A DNA stretch of 64,000 bases from Alphaproteobacteria bacterium (lineage in GTDB: Bacteria; Pseudomonadota; Alphaproteobacteria; Ferrovibrionales; Ferrovibrionaceae): positions 89,192-153,191 of the forward strand of contig CANJGB010000002.1 in the NCBI GenBank assembly GCA_947473805.1, in the 5' to 3' direction. This document shows, in pieces, positions 17,378 to 25,736 of this stretch (position 1 is its first letter; each line of letters starts with the position of its first letter). Both the position numbers and the translations under genes were made by a program. The notes beneath the pieces are model-generated. The model had not been told where the DNA came from, ran no database searches, and worked only from the letters and a program-made list of their open reading frames with translations.

Positions 17378-18702
17378 GTCACGTCCATCGCAAGTCGGAT
17401 GCCAGCGAACACCCAACGTGCGACGGGGGGGAAGAAGTTCCGGTAGGTGATGCGAATATGGTCTGGAGGCGTTACGGCGCACCCGCCACGCAATACCATC
17501 TGGTTTGACATGAATTTGCCATTGTACTCGCCCAGCGCGCCGGGAGCCTCGCGGAAGCCTGGATAGGGGGCGTAGGCGCTGGCGGTCCATTCCCAGACAT
17601 CGCCCAGCATCCGCTGCATGCCGGGGCCTGTCGGGGCGGGGCGGGGATGAAGCCACCCGTTCTGCGCACCATAGCCTGCGAGGACGGCCGCCAATGCCGC
17701 CTGTTCCCATTCCGCTTCCGTGGGCAGACGGGCGCCGGCCCATTTGGCGAAGGCCGACGCCTCGTAGTGGCTGACATGGCAAACCGGCTCGGACGGGTTG
17801 ACCGGCTGCATCCCCGACAACGTAAAAACTTCCCAGTTATTGCCGTTCTTTTCCCAGTATTGCGGGGCGTCCCAGCCCTGCTCCTTGACGGCCGCCCAGC
17901 CATCCGACAGCCAGAACTCAGGCTTGCGATAGCCGCCACTCTCTATGAATTCGAAATACTCGGCGCAGGTGATTGGCCGGGTCGCCAGCGCGTACGGGTC
18001 CAGCCACACCTTGTGGCGCGGGCCTTCATTGTCGAATGCAAATGCCTCTCCGGCATGGCCCACGGTGCTGAGCCCACCCTCGAAGCGCTTCCATTCCATG
18101 GGGGCGGTCTGGCCAGCTGACGGGCGGCTGGACGCCGCATAGGCGGGGCGCAGCGGATTCAGCCAGAACAGATGCTTGATATCCATCAGCATCAGTTCCT
18201 GGTGCTGCTGCTCATGGTGCAGGCCCAACTCGACCAGCGCCAGCATCTCAGGCTCGCTTGAGCGTTCCAGCAGCTTCTCGATTGCCGCATCTACATGGCG
18301 GCGATAGGCCATGACCTCCGTCACGCCGGGCCGCGAGATCAGGCCACGCTGCGGGCGCGGATGCCGTTGCCCCACGGCCTCGTAATAGGAATTGAACAGG
18401 TAATTGAAACGCGGGTGGTAGACGCTGTAGCCCTTCTCGAATTTCTGCAGCACGAAGGTTTCGAAGAACCAGGTCGTGTGCGCCATGTGCCACTTGGTGG
18501 GGCTGGCGTCGGGCATGGATTGCAGGCACTGGTCTTCGGGAGTCAGCGGCGCGGCCAGGATTTCCGATGCGAACCTGATGTCAGCATATCTTTCGCACCG
18601 CCGGCTGGCGACCTCGGCCGGCTGGCTGGAAATTGCTGCTGGCACCTCGACTCCTGCGTCTGCGACGCCGGGAAAACGATTTGTCGGGGGCCAGGTTCCC
18701 AC
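17374..18702 (-). CDS. egtB: Ergothioneine biosynthesis protein EgtB (hercynine sulfoxide synthase)
   Basis: A 442-residue non-haem iron sulfoxide synthase that joins hercynine to a thiol donor using O2. The DinB-like N-terminal domain carries the three iron-binding histidines in WHMAHTTWFFE and HHEQQHQELMLMDIKH. The C-terminal FGE-sulfatase domain has AKWAGARLPTEAEWEQAA and RGGCAVTPPDHIR. The start is GTG at 18702, 2 nt after the gpt stop, with GGAAATAGGG just upstream. EgtA, EgtC and EgtE genes are absent from the window; a cysteine-using or otherwise shortened route is possible but not shown. Confidence 0.95.
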   Translation of the reverse strand: MGTWPPTNRFPGVADAGVEVPAAISSQPAEVASRRCERYADIRFASEILAAPLTPEDQCLQSMPDASPTKWHMAHTTWFFETFVLQKFEKGYSVYHPRFNYLFNSYYEAVGQRHPRPQRGLISRPGVTEVMAYRRHVDAAIEKLLERSSEPEMLALVELGLHHEQQHQELMLMDIKHLFWLNPLRPAYAASSRPSAGQTAPMEWKRFEGGLSTVGHAGEAFAFDNEGPRHKVWLDPYALATRPITCAEYFEFIESGGYRKPEFWLSDGWAAVKEQGWDAPQYWEKNGNNWEVFTLSGMQPVNPSEPVCHVSHYEASAFAKWAGARLPTEAEWEQAALAAVLAGYGAQNGWLHPRPAPTGPGMQRMLGDVWEWTASAYAPYPGFREAPGALGEYNGKFMSNQMVLRGGCAVTPPDHIRITYRNFFPPVARWVFAGIRLAMDVT

Positions 18703-18704
18703 CC

Positions 18705-19208
18705 CTATTTCCGCGCCTGCAGCCGTTCGACCAACGGCTTCGACATGGTCGGTTCCTGGTCCCAGGGGAACAGGATCCAGGTGTCCTGGCTAACCTCGGT
18801 TATGAACGTATCGACCTGCGGCCGGCCCGACGGTTTCGCATAGATCGTGGCAAAATGCGCCTTGGGCAGCAATTCGCGCACCACCCGGGCAGTCACACCC
18901 GTATCCACCAGGTCGTCGATGATAAGCCATCCTTCGCCGCTGTTCGTCACTGTGTCGGCGTTCTTGAGTACGTTCACTTTCGAGCCGCGGACCAGTCCCT
19001 CGTACGTCGAGCAACAAATAGTGTCGATCAGCCGCAGGTCCAGTTCGCGCGCCACGATGGCGGCCGGGACCAGACCCCCCCGGGTGATGGCGACGATGCC
19101 CTGGAACGGGCCTTTTTCGATCAGCCGCCATGCAAGGGCCTTGCAGTGGCGCTGCAGCTCTTCCCACGAAACCGGAAACATCTTGGTATAGGCATCGGTC
19201 TCGCTCAT
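18705..19208 (-). CDS. gpt: Xanthine phosphoribosyltransferase
   Basis: A 167-residue purine salvage enzyme that converts xanthine and guanine with PRPP to XMP and GMP. The PRPP-binding loop is [15 protein letters not shown], and the sequence around [21 protein letters not shown] is typical of the Gpt branch. The C-terminal WILFPWDQE is also characteristic. The ATG at 19208 overlaps the stop of the thioesterase gene (ATGA). Placement directly ahead of egtB is unusual and may simply reflect operon packing. Confidence 0.95.
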   Translation of the reverse strand: MSETDAYTKMFPVSWEELQRHCKALAWRLIEKGPFQGIVAITRGGLVPAAIVARELDLRLIDTICCSTYEGLVRGSKVNVLKNADTVTNSGEGWLIIDDLVDTGVTARVVRELLPKAHFATIYAKPSGRPQVDTFITEVSQDTWILFPWDQEPTMSKPLVERLQARK

Positions 19209-19639
19209 AGGGTCCCCCCGCAGGCCGTGATGTAGCGTTCGAACGGTGTCCTGACATCGGCCGGAATCGGCACCGGTCGGAATGTGCTGAAGTCTATCAT
19301 TACCGACGTCAGCAGCGCGGTGAAGCACAACGTCCCGTCCGACTTGCGGGTGGTGACACGGTAGCTGGTCGAGCTGCGCCCCAGCTTGTCGATCGTGACG
19401 GTGAGATCGACCTCGTCATACGTGCGCAGCGGGCTGGAGAATTCCAGGCTGATCTGCTTCATCGGGGCGGCAAGGCCGAACCGTTCCTGCATGTCGGGCC
19501 AGTGGATGCCAACCACGGCGCGGAAGGTGGATTCGACGGCCTCCACGCTCCAGTCCAGGAAGCGGGGCGTATAGACGATTCCGGCCGGGTCGCACTCGCC
19601 CCACTTGACCGTGCGGCGCTGGGTAAAGGGAATGTTCAT
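19205..19639 (-). CDS. Acyl-CoA thioesterase, hotdog fold (4-hydroxybenzoyl-CoA thioesterase family)
   Basis: A 144-residue single-hotdog protein. The catalytic Asp motif is [17 protein letters not shown], the standard 4HBT signature, so it probably hydrolyses an acyl- or aryl-CoA. Two consecutive ATG codons (19642 and 19639) follow GGAAG; I chose the second because its spacing is better. It is the first gene of the thioesterase-gpt-egtB-egtD string and shares an ATGA overlap with gpt. The true acyl group is unknown. Confidence 0.88.
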   Translation of the reverse strand: MNIPFTQRRTVKWGECDPAGIVYTPRFLDWSVEAVESTFRAVVGIHWPDMQERFGLAAPMKQISLEFSSPLRTYDEVDLTVTIDKLGRSSTSYRVTTRKSDGTLCFTALLTSVMIDFSTFRPVPIPADVRTPFERYITACGGTL

Positions 19640-19705
19640 CATCTTCCGTGCACTATAGCGGCCAGTGCTTCCACCGGTCATCCGTCTCAGCTACAGTGAA
19701 AGGGC

Positions 19706-19969
19706 ATGGGGGATACTCAGGCTGTCATACTAAGGCTGGAGATGCGGCCCAGCGACGCACAACGGCGTTACCTGCTCCGCGGCATCGGTCAGCCGGGCGG
19801 GAAGCTGCCTTTGTTCGACGAGGACGGCCAGCGCGTCTCGACCGACACCATCCGCGCCTGCATCAAGGCCGGCTGGGCGGAGCCGTGGTACCGAAACCCC
19901 ATCAAGCCCGACTGGCTGGTCTGCAAGCTGACCGATTCGGGCCGCGCCGTCCTCCGCGCCAACGACTGA
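19706..19969 (+). CDS. Small basic protein, possibly winged-helix
   Basis: An 87-residue protein of unknown function. A ribosome-binding stretch (GAAAGGG) lies just before the ATG, and the gene is divergent from the thioesterase. The pattern (helix-rich centre VSTDTIRACIKAGWAEPWYRN, then a strand and LTDSGRAVL near the end) resembles the helix-wing layout of small DNA-binding proteins, where TxxGRxxL is common in MarR/PadR-like wings. There is no strong family signature, so DNA binding is only a suggestion. Confidence 0.6.
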   Translation: MGDTQAVILRLEMRPSDAQRRYLLRGIGQPGGKLPLFDEDGQRVSTDTIRACIKAGWAEPWYRNPIKPDWLVCKLTDSGRAVLRAND

Positions 19970-20098
19970 CGCCGGACCGTTCGCACCGCGGCGGGGCCAC
20001 CCTGCTGACGGCCAAAACAGTGCCCGATTTTCCCTAGCCGCCGCTTCCCCGTCTGGTTAACGTGTCGCGCCTGAACAAAGGCGCGCGTGGGAGGAACA

Positions 20099-20590
20099 AT
20101 GATGAAGTGGCAGGCAAGCCCCGGCCAGATGGCCGACGAATGGGAAATCAAGCGTCTGGCGTTGCTCTATGCACGTGCCATGGATCGCAACCAGCCGGAA
20201 ATCCTCGACGAGATTTTCACCGAGGACGGCGTCATCGACCGGGCTGGCCAGTTGCGCAATGGCCGTGCGGTGGTTCGCACGACCCCGGCCATGCTCAGCG
20301 AGCGCTATCTCTCGACCTTCCATTCGGTGCACAACCAGCTGGTCACCGTCACCGGCCCCGATACGGCCGAGGGCGAGACCTATTGTCATGCCGAGCATCT
20401 GGAACGTGACCGTGGCGGCGGCAACACCGTCTATACGATGGCGATCCGCTACAGCGATCAGTATGTGCGCGACGGCGGCAAGTGGCGCTTCAAGCGCCGG
20501 ACGCTGACGGTCGAATGGACCGATGTGCGGACGGTGCAATGGTCCAAGGCGAAGGTGCTGGCTGCGCTGGCCGCCGAGAAGCGGGACTAG
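20099..20590 (+). CDS. SnoaL/NTF2-like protein
   Basis: A 163-residue cone-fold (NTF2-like) protein. Seen are the N-terminal helix EWEIKRLALLYARAMDRNQPE, the IFTEDGVIDRAG strand, and the C-terminal GGKWRFKRRTLTVEW hairpin typical of SnoaL-like domains, which serve as dehydratases, isomerases or hydroxylase-like enzymes. GGGAGG lies 5 nt before the first of two ATG codons. It is followed by the luciferase-like oxidoreductase after 6 nt, so it belongs to the same accessory catabolic operon. The catalytic role is unassigned. Confidence 0.85.
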   Translation: MMKWQASPGQMADEWEIKRLALLYARAMDRNQPEILDEIFTEDGVIDRAGQLRNGRAVVRTTPAMLSERYLSTFHSVHNQLVTVTGPDTAEGETYCHAEHLERDRGGGNTVYTMAIRYSDQYVRDGGKWRFKRRTLTVEWTDVRTVQWSKAKVLAALAAEKRD

Positions 20591-20596
20591 TTTGAG

Positions 20597-21493
20597 ATGA
20601 GAATCTGCATCAGCACGCTCGACATGGAGCGGTGGACCGGCGGTGACATAGCCGCCGTCACCGACATGGTGGCCCTGGCAGATAAAAAGGGCATCGACCA
20701 GATCTCCGTTGTCGAGCACGTGGTCATGAGCGAGAACGTCGAGCCGTATCCGTTCGGCAAATTCCAGGGCAAGCCCGACGCGCTCTGGCCCGACCCGATG
20801 ATGCAGCTGGCCACCTATGCCGGCGTGACGAAAAATATGACGCTGTCCAGCGGCATCATCATCTCGCCGTTGCGTCCGGCGGTCGTCCTGGCCAAACAGC
20901 TCGCCACCCTCGATGCCATGTCGCGCGGCCGGGTCGAGATCGGCCTCGGCACCGGCTGGCAGAAGGAGGAGTACGAGGCCTGCGGCGTGCCGTTCGAAGG
21001 CCGCTTCGCGCACCTCGAGGAACAGGTGCGTGTCTGCAAACTATTGTGGCGCGAGGCGCCGGCAAGTTTTCACGGCAAGCACACCAACTTCGACCGCATC
21101 TGGTGCATGCCTTTTCCGGTGAAGAAGAACATCCCGGTCTATCTGGGTGTTGCGCCGACGGACAAGAATGTCGCCCGTATCGCCGAACTGTGCGAGGGCT
21201 GGCTGCCGATGGAGCAGGACCCGGCCAAGCTGGTCGAGCCCATCGCCAAGATCAAGGCGGCGTTCAAGGCGCGGGGGCGCGACCCAGAGTCGCTTGAGGT
21301 GCGCGCCAGTGTCAGGGCCGTGTTCAACGGCGGCAAGCGTGGTGATTGGGATATGACGCTTGCGCAATGGCCGGAGTACAAAAAGGCCGGCGTCACCATC
21401 GCCCGCTTTCCGGTGACGTTGTTCTGCCGCACGCCAGACGATTACGAGAAGTTCCTGGACCGGCTGATCGAGTTCAAACACACCGAAAAATAA
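20597..21493 (+). CDS. Luciferase-like (LLM) flavin or F420-dependent oxidoreductase
   Basis: A 298-residue TIM-barrel oxidoreductase of the bacterial luciferase superfamily. Family features are the WPDPMMQLATYAGVT stretch, SRGRVEIGLGTGWQKEEYEACGV and IPVYLGVAPTDKNVARIAELCEGWLP. It resembles the TIGR03619-type F420-dependent group, but FMN use cannot be excluded and no F420 biosynthesis gene is in view. It lies between the SnoaL-like and MftD-like genes on the same strand, suggesting one pathway of redox chemistry on an unknown substrate. Confidence 0.88.
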   Translation: MRICISTLDMERWTGGDIAAVTDMVALADKKGIDQISVVEHVVMSENVEPYPFGKFQGKPDALWPDPMMQLATYAGVTKNMTLSSGIIISPLRPAVVLAKQLATLDAMSRGRVEIGLGTGWQKEEYEACGVPFEGRFAHLEEQVRVCKLLWREAPASFHGKHTNFDRIWCMPFPVKKNIPVYLGVAPTDKNVARIAELCEGWLPMEQDPAKLVEPIAKIKAAFKARGRDPESLEVRASVRAVFNGGKRGDWDMTLAQWPEYKKAGVTIARFPVTLFCRTPDDYEKFLDRLIEFKHTEK

Positions 21494-21515
21494 ACAACAG
21501 CTGGGGGAGATTACG

Positions 21516-22691
21516 ATGCGCAAGCCGTTGGTCAGCGTCGATGACGCCCAGGAGCGTGCAAAGCGTAAGCTGCCGAAAAGTGTCTACGACTTCATCGTCG
21601 GCGGCTCCGAGGAGGCGTTGACCCTCCAGCACAATCGCGATGCCTTCCGCGAGATTACGTTCCGGCCGCGCAACGGTGTGTCGTTTCCCAGCCGCCGCCT
21701 GGAAACCACCGTGCTCGGCTCGAAACTGTCCATGCCGGTGGCGATTGCGCCGGCAGGTTTCATCCGCCTGGCGCATTGGGATGCGGAACTTGCCGCCGCG
21801 CGGGCCGCCAATGCGCTCGGCACGGCTGTCGGTGTCAGCACCATGGTCAGCCGCAATATCGAGGAGATACGCGCCGCGACCTCCGGCCCGATCTGGTATC
21901 AGATCTATTTCTCCGGCGAGCGTCAGGCGGTCGAGGTCGCCATCGACCGCGCGAAGCGGGCGGGCTGCACGGCCCTGCTCATCACCATGGACAGCCCGCG
22001 CAAGGGTTATCGCGAGCCTTCGCTGCGCGGCCGCGGCATGCCGATGAAGATCGACCTGCCGACGATGATCAAGTTTGCGCCGGAAATGATCACCCGTCCG
22101 CGCTGGGTAATGAACCACTTGCGCCGCGGTCTGCAGATGCAGGTGCCGAACGTGCGGCTCTCGATGGATGGCCCGCCGCTGTCGCTGATGGAGGCGGATC
22201 TTGACGCGGTGCAAAAGCCCGCGACCTGGGCCGACTTCCAGTGGATCAAGGAACGCTTTGGCGGCCCGGTTGCCGCCAAGGGCATCCTCACGGCCGAGGA
22301 TGCCCGCCGCGCCGTGGATGCAGGGGCTGATGCCGTCATCGTGTCGAACCATGGCGGTTACATGCTCGATTCCGCGCCCGGCACCATGCGCGTTCTGCCC
22401 GAGGTGGTGGATGCCGTCGGCGGCAAGACCGAAATCCTGCTCGACAGCGGTGTGCGCCGCGGTGTCGATGTGGTCAAGGCGCTGGCGCTCGGCGCCAAGG
22501 CGGTGCTGATCGGACGGGCCTATGTCTGGTCGCTTGCGGCTGATGGCGAGGCCGGCGTACGCGACATTCTGGGCGTCTTCCGCGACGGCATCGACCGCAC
22601 CCTGGCCCTGATCGGCTGCGAAGGTGTCGATGCGCTGGATCGTTCGTACCTCAACTTGCCCGATGACCGGCAGGGGTATCGCCGGTACTGA
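21516..22691 (+). CDS. FMN-dependent alpha-hydroxy-acid dehydrogenase family protein, MftD-like
   Basis: A 391-residue FMN TIM-barrel enzyme. The catalytic His is present in SNHGG (His279), the conserved Lys is in PVAAKGIL, and the FMN-phosphate site is VRRGVDVVKALALGAKAVLIGRA. Two substrate residues of lactate/glycolate oxidases differ: the Tyr of the YDYY motif is Phe26, and the Arg of SNHGGRQLDG is Tyr282. Long stretches (MITRPRWVMNHL, IGRAYVWSLAADGEAGVRDIL) recall the mycofactocin enzyme MftD, which oxidises a non-hydroxy-acid precursor. No mftA, B, C, E or F gene was recognised. GGGGGAG is 8 nt before the ATG. I call it MftD-like rather than LldD. Confidence 0.88.
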   Translation: MRKPLVSVDDAQERAKRKLPKSVYDFIVGGSEEALTLQHNRDAFREITFRPRNGVSFPSRRLETTVLGSKLSMPVAIAPAGFIRLAHWDAELAAARAANALGTAVGVSTMVSRNIEEIRAATSGPIWYQIYFSGERQAVEVAIDRAKRAGCTALLITMDSPRKGYREPSLRGRGMPMKIDLPTMIKFAPEMITRPRWVMNHLRRGLQMQVPNVRLSMDGPPLSLMEADLDAVQKPATWADFQWIKERFGGPVAAKGILTAEDARRAVDAGADAVIVSNHGGYMLDSAPGTMRVLPEVVDAVGGKTEILLDSGVRRGVDVVKALALGAKAVLIGRAYVWSLAADGEAGVRDILGVFRDGIDRTLALIGCEGVDALDRSYLNLPDDRQGYRRY

Positions 22692-22694
22692 CGC

Positions 22695-23306
22695 TTAGCT
22701 CTCAAACGGCAGCGGCCGCTTCTCCGTCACCGGCACCGCGCCAGTGCCGGTGTAGTAGTCCGGCGCCATTTCCTTCACCACGGGACTGTCCGATTGCCAG
22801 GCGTGGCAGAAATTCACCGGCGGCTTCATGTTCTTCTTCTGGTGTGCCAAGACGTCTTCGCGCGTCTGCTCGTGCTGGCGGCGGCCATTGCCGGTCGCCT
22901 GGATCACCATGCTGGGCAGCGGCAGCAGCATTTCCATCATGTGGTTGCAGCCGTTGACACCACCCAGCCGTTCCAGCACCGCCCGGCGCCAGCCTTTTGA
23001 CAGCTTCACGCCGATCAGGCGCTGGAAGTTCGGCTGGATTGCCGGGCACAGGTCGAAGGGGCGCGCATCCATCGCCGTTTCGACCGCGACGATCACGAGG
23101 TCCGCGTCGGTCGTCAGCCGTACCCACATGTCGTGATAGGCCTGTTCCGGCGCGCGTGCCTGGCCATGCATGCCGAATGTGGCGAAGGGCTTGCGGTCGC
23201 TGACCCGGGCCTCGAATTCCCACAACCCGTCGTCGCGCAGGAAGCCGTCATAGCTGATGGCGCGGCGGTGGTAATGGCGGCGCGGCTCGGGAGCGGACAA
23301 GGGCAT
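22695..23306 (-). CDS. DUF2889 protein, intact copy
   Basis: A 203-residue cytoplasmic protein of the DUF2889 family, whose function is not established. The N-terminus MPLSAPEPRRHYHRRAIS, the DGLWEFEARVSDRKPF motif and the FDLCPAIQPNFQRLIGVKLSKGW motif are shared with the next gene. The C-terminus has VNFCHAWQSDSPVVKEMAPDYYTG. The ATG at 23306 is chosen by alignment with the paralogue. It converges on the MftD-like gene with 3 nt between stops and lies in tandem with the second DUF2889 copy. Members often occur near aromatic or acyl-CoA degradation genes, but that gives no reaction. Confidence 0.85.
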   Translation of the reverse strand: MPLSAPEPRRHYHRRAISYDGFLRDDGLWEFEARVSDRKPFATFGMHGQARAPEQAYHDMWVRLTTDADLVIVAVETAMDARPFDLCPAIQPNFQRLIGVKLSKGWRRAVLERLGGVNGCNHMMEMLLPLPSMVIQATGNGRRQHEQTREDVLAHQKKNMKPPVNFCHAWQSDSPVVKEMAPDYYTGTGAVPVTEKRPLPFES

Positions 23307-23361
23307 GGTAAATACCGGGGCTGGGGCAATCCAGCCTCGGTAGCACCGCGCCGGCCGGCGA

Positions 23362-23937
23362 TCAACGTGGCGGTTCGGCGGGGCGGTAGTCGTTGGGGCG
23401 AAAGGTCCGGACCATTTCGCCATCGATGCGCCAGATATGGCACTCGTTCAGGCCCATGGGCATGAATGCCCGCCGGCGCTGCAATTCCTCGAACGACACG
23501 CGGTCCTGGTCCAGCCCGTCTGCAACGGTCTGCAACAGGGTCGTGGCGATCGGTCCCAGCAACTCCACGACATGGGCACAGCCCGCCGTGCCGCCGACCC
23601 GCTCTTTCACCGCCCTGCGTCAGCCGCCGCCGATGCGGAGGCCGACCAGTTTCTGGAATGCGGGCAGAATTGCAGGGCAGGTATCGAAGGGCGTCGTGTC
23701 CATCGACGTCGCCACCGCGACGACGGTCAACTGCGCGTCCACCGTGAGGCGGATCGAGATGTCGTGGTACGGCTCACCGACCGGAATTATGTGGCCCATC
23801 AACTGCTGACAAGGAAACGGCTTGGCGTCAGTGATGCGCCCCTCGACATCCCATAGTCCGTCGTCGCGCTGGTAGCCATGGCAGTGGACGGCACGGTGGT
23901 GCAGCAAGCGGCGCGGTGCGGCATCGGGCAGTGGCAT
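23362..23937 (-). pseudogene. DUF2889 paralogue interrupted by an in-frame TGA
   Basis: The reading frame from ATG at 23937 matches the neighbouring DUF2889 protein throughout, but codon 106 (23620-23622) is TGA. The paralogue has Trp at exactly residue 106, in GWRRAVLERLGG; here the downstream frame resumes as RRAVKERVGG without any shift. A single TGG to TGA change therefore explains the break. The 105 residues before and ~85 after the stop remain well conserved, so the lesion is recent or not real. If translated through, the protein would be 191 residues long. It is a tandem duplicate, 55 nt upstream of the intact copy. Sequencing error, new pseudogene and readthrough (stop followed by C) are all possible. 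Confidence 0.85.
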
Positions 23938-24069
23938 GAACTGGCTTTCGGCTCGGGAGAGTGGCTGCGTGGTCCTAGCACCCGTGTCCGGCACCCGCAA
24001 TCGGCGCTGTGGCGGGCCGCCATCGGGCCATGCTAAGGACGAAGTCCCGCCTAGGACGTTTCGCCATTT

Positions 24070-24726
24070 ATGTGGTTCCCCCTCGTTGAGACGCTGGTGC
24101 TGTTTGTCAAGGGCATGGGCATTGGCTTCGTGATCGCCGCGCCGGTTGGCCCGGTGGGCGTCCTGTGCGTGCACCGGACGCTGCGTCATGGCCGGCTGGC
24201 CGGCCTGGTCGCCGGCCTGGGGGCGGCGGCGGGCGATGCCGTCTATGGTTTTATCGCCGCCTACGGCCTGACCCTGGTGTCCGACTGGCTGCTGGCACAC
24301 GAAGAGCCGGTCCGGCTGGTGGGGGGCGTTTTCCTGGTGGTCCTTGCCGCCAAGATGCTGCTGGTCCGGCAGAAACAGCCCAGCGCGGGCGAGGCGGCTG
24401 CGGTGGAACGAGCCGAGAATGCCGGGCTGGTCCGGGCGTTTTTTGCCACCTTCGTTCTGACAATGACCAACCCTATCACCATCATTGCCTTCCTCGGCAT
24501 TTTCGCCGCGGCCGGCGCGGGCGACCTGTCGCAGCACCGCGAACTCGCGGCGGCGCTGGTGGCGGGGGTGTTTGTCGGTTCGGCCATGTGGTGGATCATC
24601 CTGGCCGGCGGTGCCGGCCTGATCCGCAACAGGCTGGAATCCGGCGGCATGCGCTGGGTCGGCATCGGGTCGGGCGTGATGATCCTCTGTTTTGCGCTGT
24701 ACCTGCTGCGGACGCTTTTCATTTAG
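24070..24726 (+). CDS. LysE-family amino-acid exporter
   Basis: A 218-residue inner-membrane protein with about six hydrophobic segments. The N-terminal GFVIAAPVGPVGVLCVHRTLR is the typical LysE/RhtB signature, followed by GLVAGLGAAAGDAVYGFIAAYG. The middle loop (RQKQPSAGEAAAVERAE) is charged. Such proteins export amino acids or related metabolites by proton antiport. It is divergent from the broken DUF2889 gene, with ~130 nt between them, and lies 26 nt ahead of the dipeptide ABC operon on the same strand. Substrate is unknown. Confidence 0.92.
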   Translation: MWFPLVETLVLFVKGMGIGFVIAAPVGPVGVLCVHRTLRHGRLAGLVAGLGAAAGDAVYGFIAAYGLTLVSDWLLAHEEPVRLVGGVFLVVLAAKMLLVRQKQPSAGEAAAVERAENAGLVRAFFATFVLTMTNPITIIAFLGIFAAAGAGDLSQHRELAAALVAGVFVGSAMWWIILAGGAGLIRNRLESGGMRWVGIGSGVMILCFALYLLRTLFI

Positions 24727-24752
24727 GCCGTCAAACCCGCTAGAGTGGCCGC

Positions 24753-25736
24753 ATGATCGCGTTCGTGCTGCGCCGGCTGCTGCAATCCGTCCTCGTCCTT
24801 GGCGTGGTGGCGCTGGTCGCGTTCGGCCTGTTCCAGTTCATTGGCGACCCGGTCAACAACATGCTGGGCCAGGATGCCAGCGTGGCCGAACGTGCCCGCT
24901 TGCGCGCCAGCCTCGGCCTGGACGACCCCGTCGTCCTGCAGTTCCTTCGGTTCATCGGCCATGCCGTGCAGGGTGAATTCGGCATGTCGCTGCGCAACGC
25001 CCGCCCGGTCAGCGTGCTGATCGCAGAACGCCTGCCGGCGACCGTCGAACTGGCGTTCTCCGCTGCTTTTGTGGCGCTCGCCCTCGGCATTCCGCTCGGC
25101 ATTTTCACAGCGTTGCGCAGACGCTCGCCGGTGGCGCAGGGCGTGCTGGCACTATCGCTGCTCGGCGTATCTCTGCCGACATTCGTCACGGGCATCCTGC
25201 TGGTCATGGTGTTCGGGGTGTACTGGGACCTGCTGCCGACGTTCGGCCGCGGTGACGTGGTCGATCTCGGTTTCTGGCAGACCGGCTTCCTGACTTTGAG
25301 CGGCCTGCAGTCGCTGGTCCTGCCAGCCTTCACCCTTGGCCTTTTCCAGCTGGCGCTGATCATGCGCCTGGTGCGCGCGGAAATGCTCGATGTGCTGCGT
25401 GCCGATTTCATCCGCTTCGCCCGCGCGCGCGGCTTGCCGGAACGGAAGATCAATTATGGTCACGCGCTGCGCAACGCGCTGGTGCCCGTGGTGACAATCA
25501 CCGGCCTGCAATTGGGCACGCTGATCGCCTTCGCCGTCATCACCGAAACCGTGTTCCAGTGGCCGGGCCTTGGCCTGCTGTTCATCCAGGCGGTGCAGTT
25601 TGCCGACGTGCCGGTGATGGCGGCGTACCTGCTGCTGGTCGCCTTGATGTTCGTCGGCCTCAACCTCGCGGTTGATCTGCTCTACTACGCCATCGACCCG
25701 CGCCTGCGCGTCGGCGGCTTCCGGGGCCGCGCATGA
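24753..25736 (+). CDS. Peptide/nickel-type ABC transporter permease (DppB-like)
   Basis: A 327-residue inner-membrane permease with six predicted helices and the conserved EAA-type loop MLDVLRADFIRFARARGLPERKI. The N-terminus RLLQSVLVLGVVALVAFGLFQ is typical of the DppB/OppB subunit. It overlaps the dppC-like gene by ATGA and starts one operon of three genes. No binding-protein gene lies next to it, so the substrate cannot be guessed beyond the peptide/opine/nickel class. Confidence 0.94.
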   Translation: MIAFVLRRLLQSVLVLGVVALVAFGLFQFIGDPVNNMLGQDASVAERARLRASLGLDDPVVLQFLRFIGHAVQGEFGMSLRNARPVSVLIAERLPATVELAFSAAFVALALGIPLGIFTALRRRSPVAQGVLALSLLGVSLPTFVTGILLVMVFGVYWDLLPTFGRGDVVDLGFWQTGFLTLSGLQSLVLPAFTLGLFQLALIMRLVRAEMLDVLRADFIRFARARGLPERKINYGHALRNALVPVVTITGLQLGTLIAFAVITETVFQWPGLGLLFIQAVQFADVPVMAAYLLLVALMFVGLNLAVDLLYYAIDPRLRVGGFRGRA

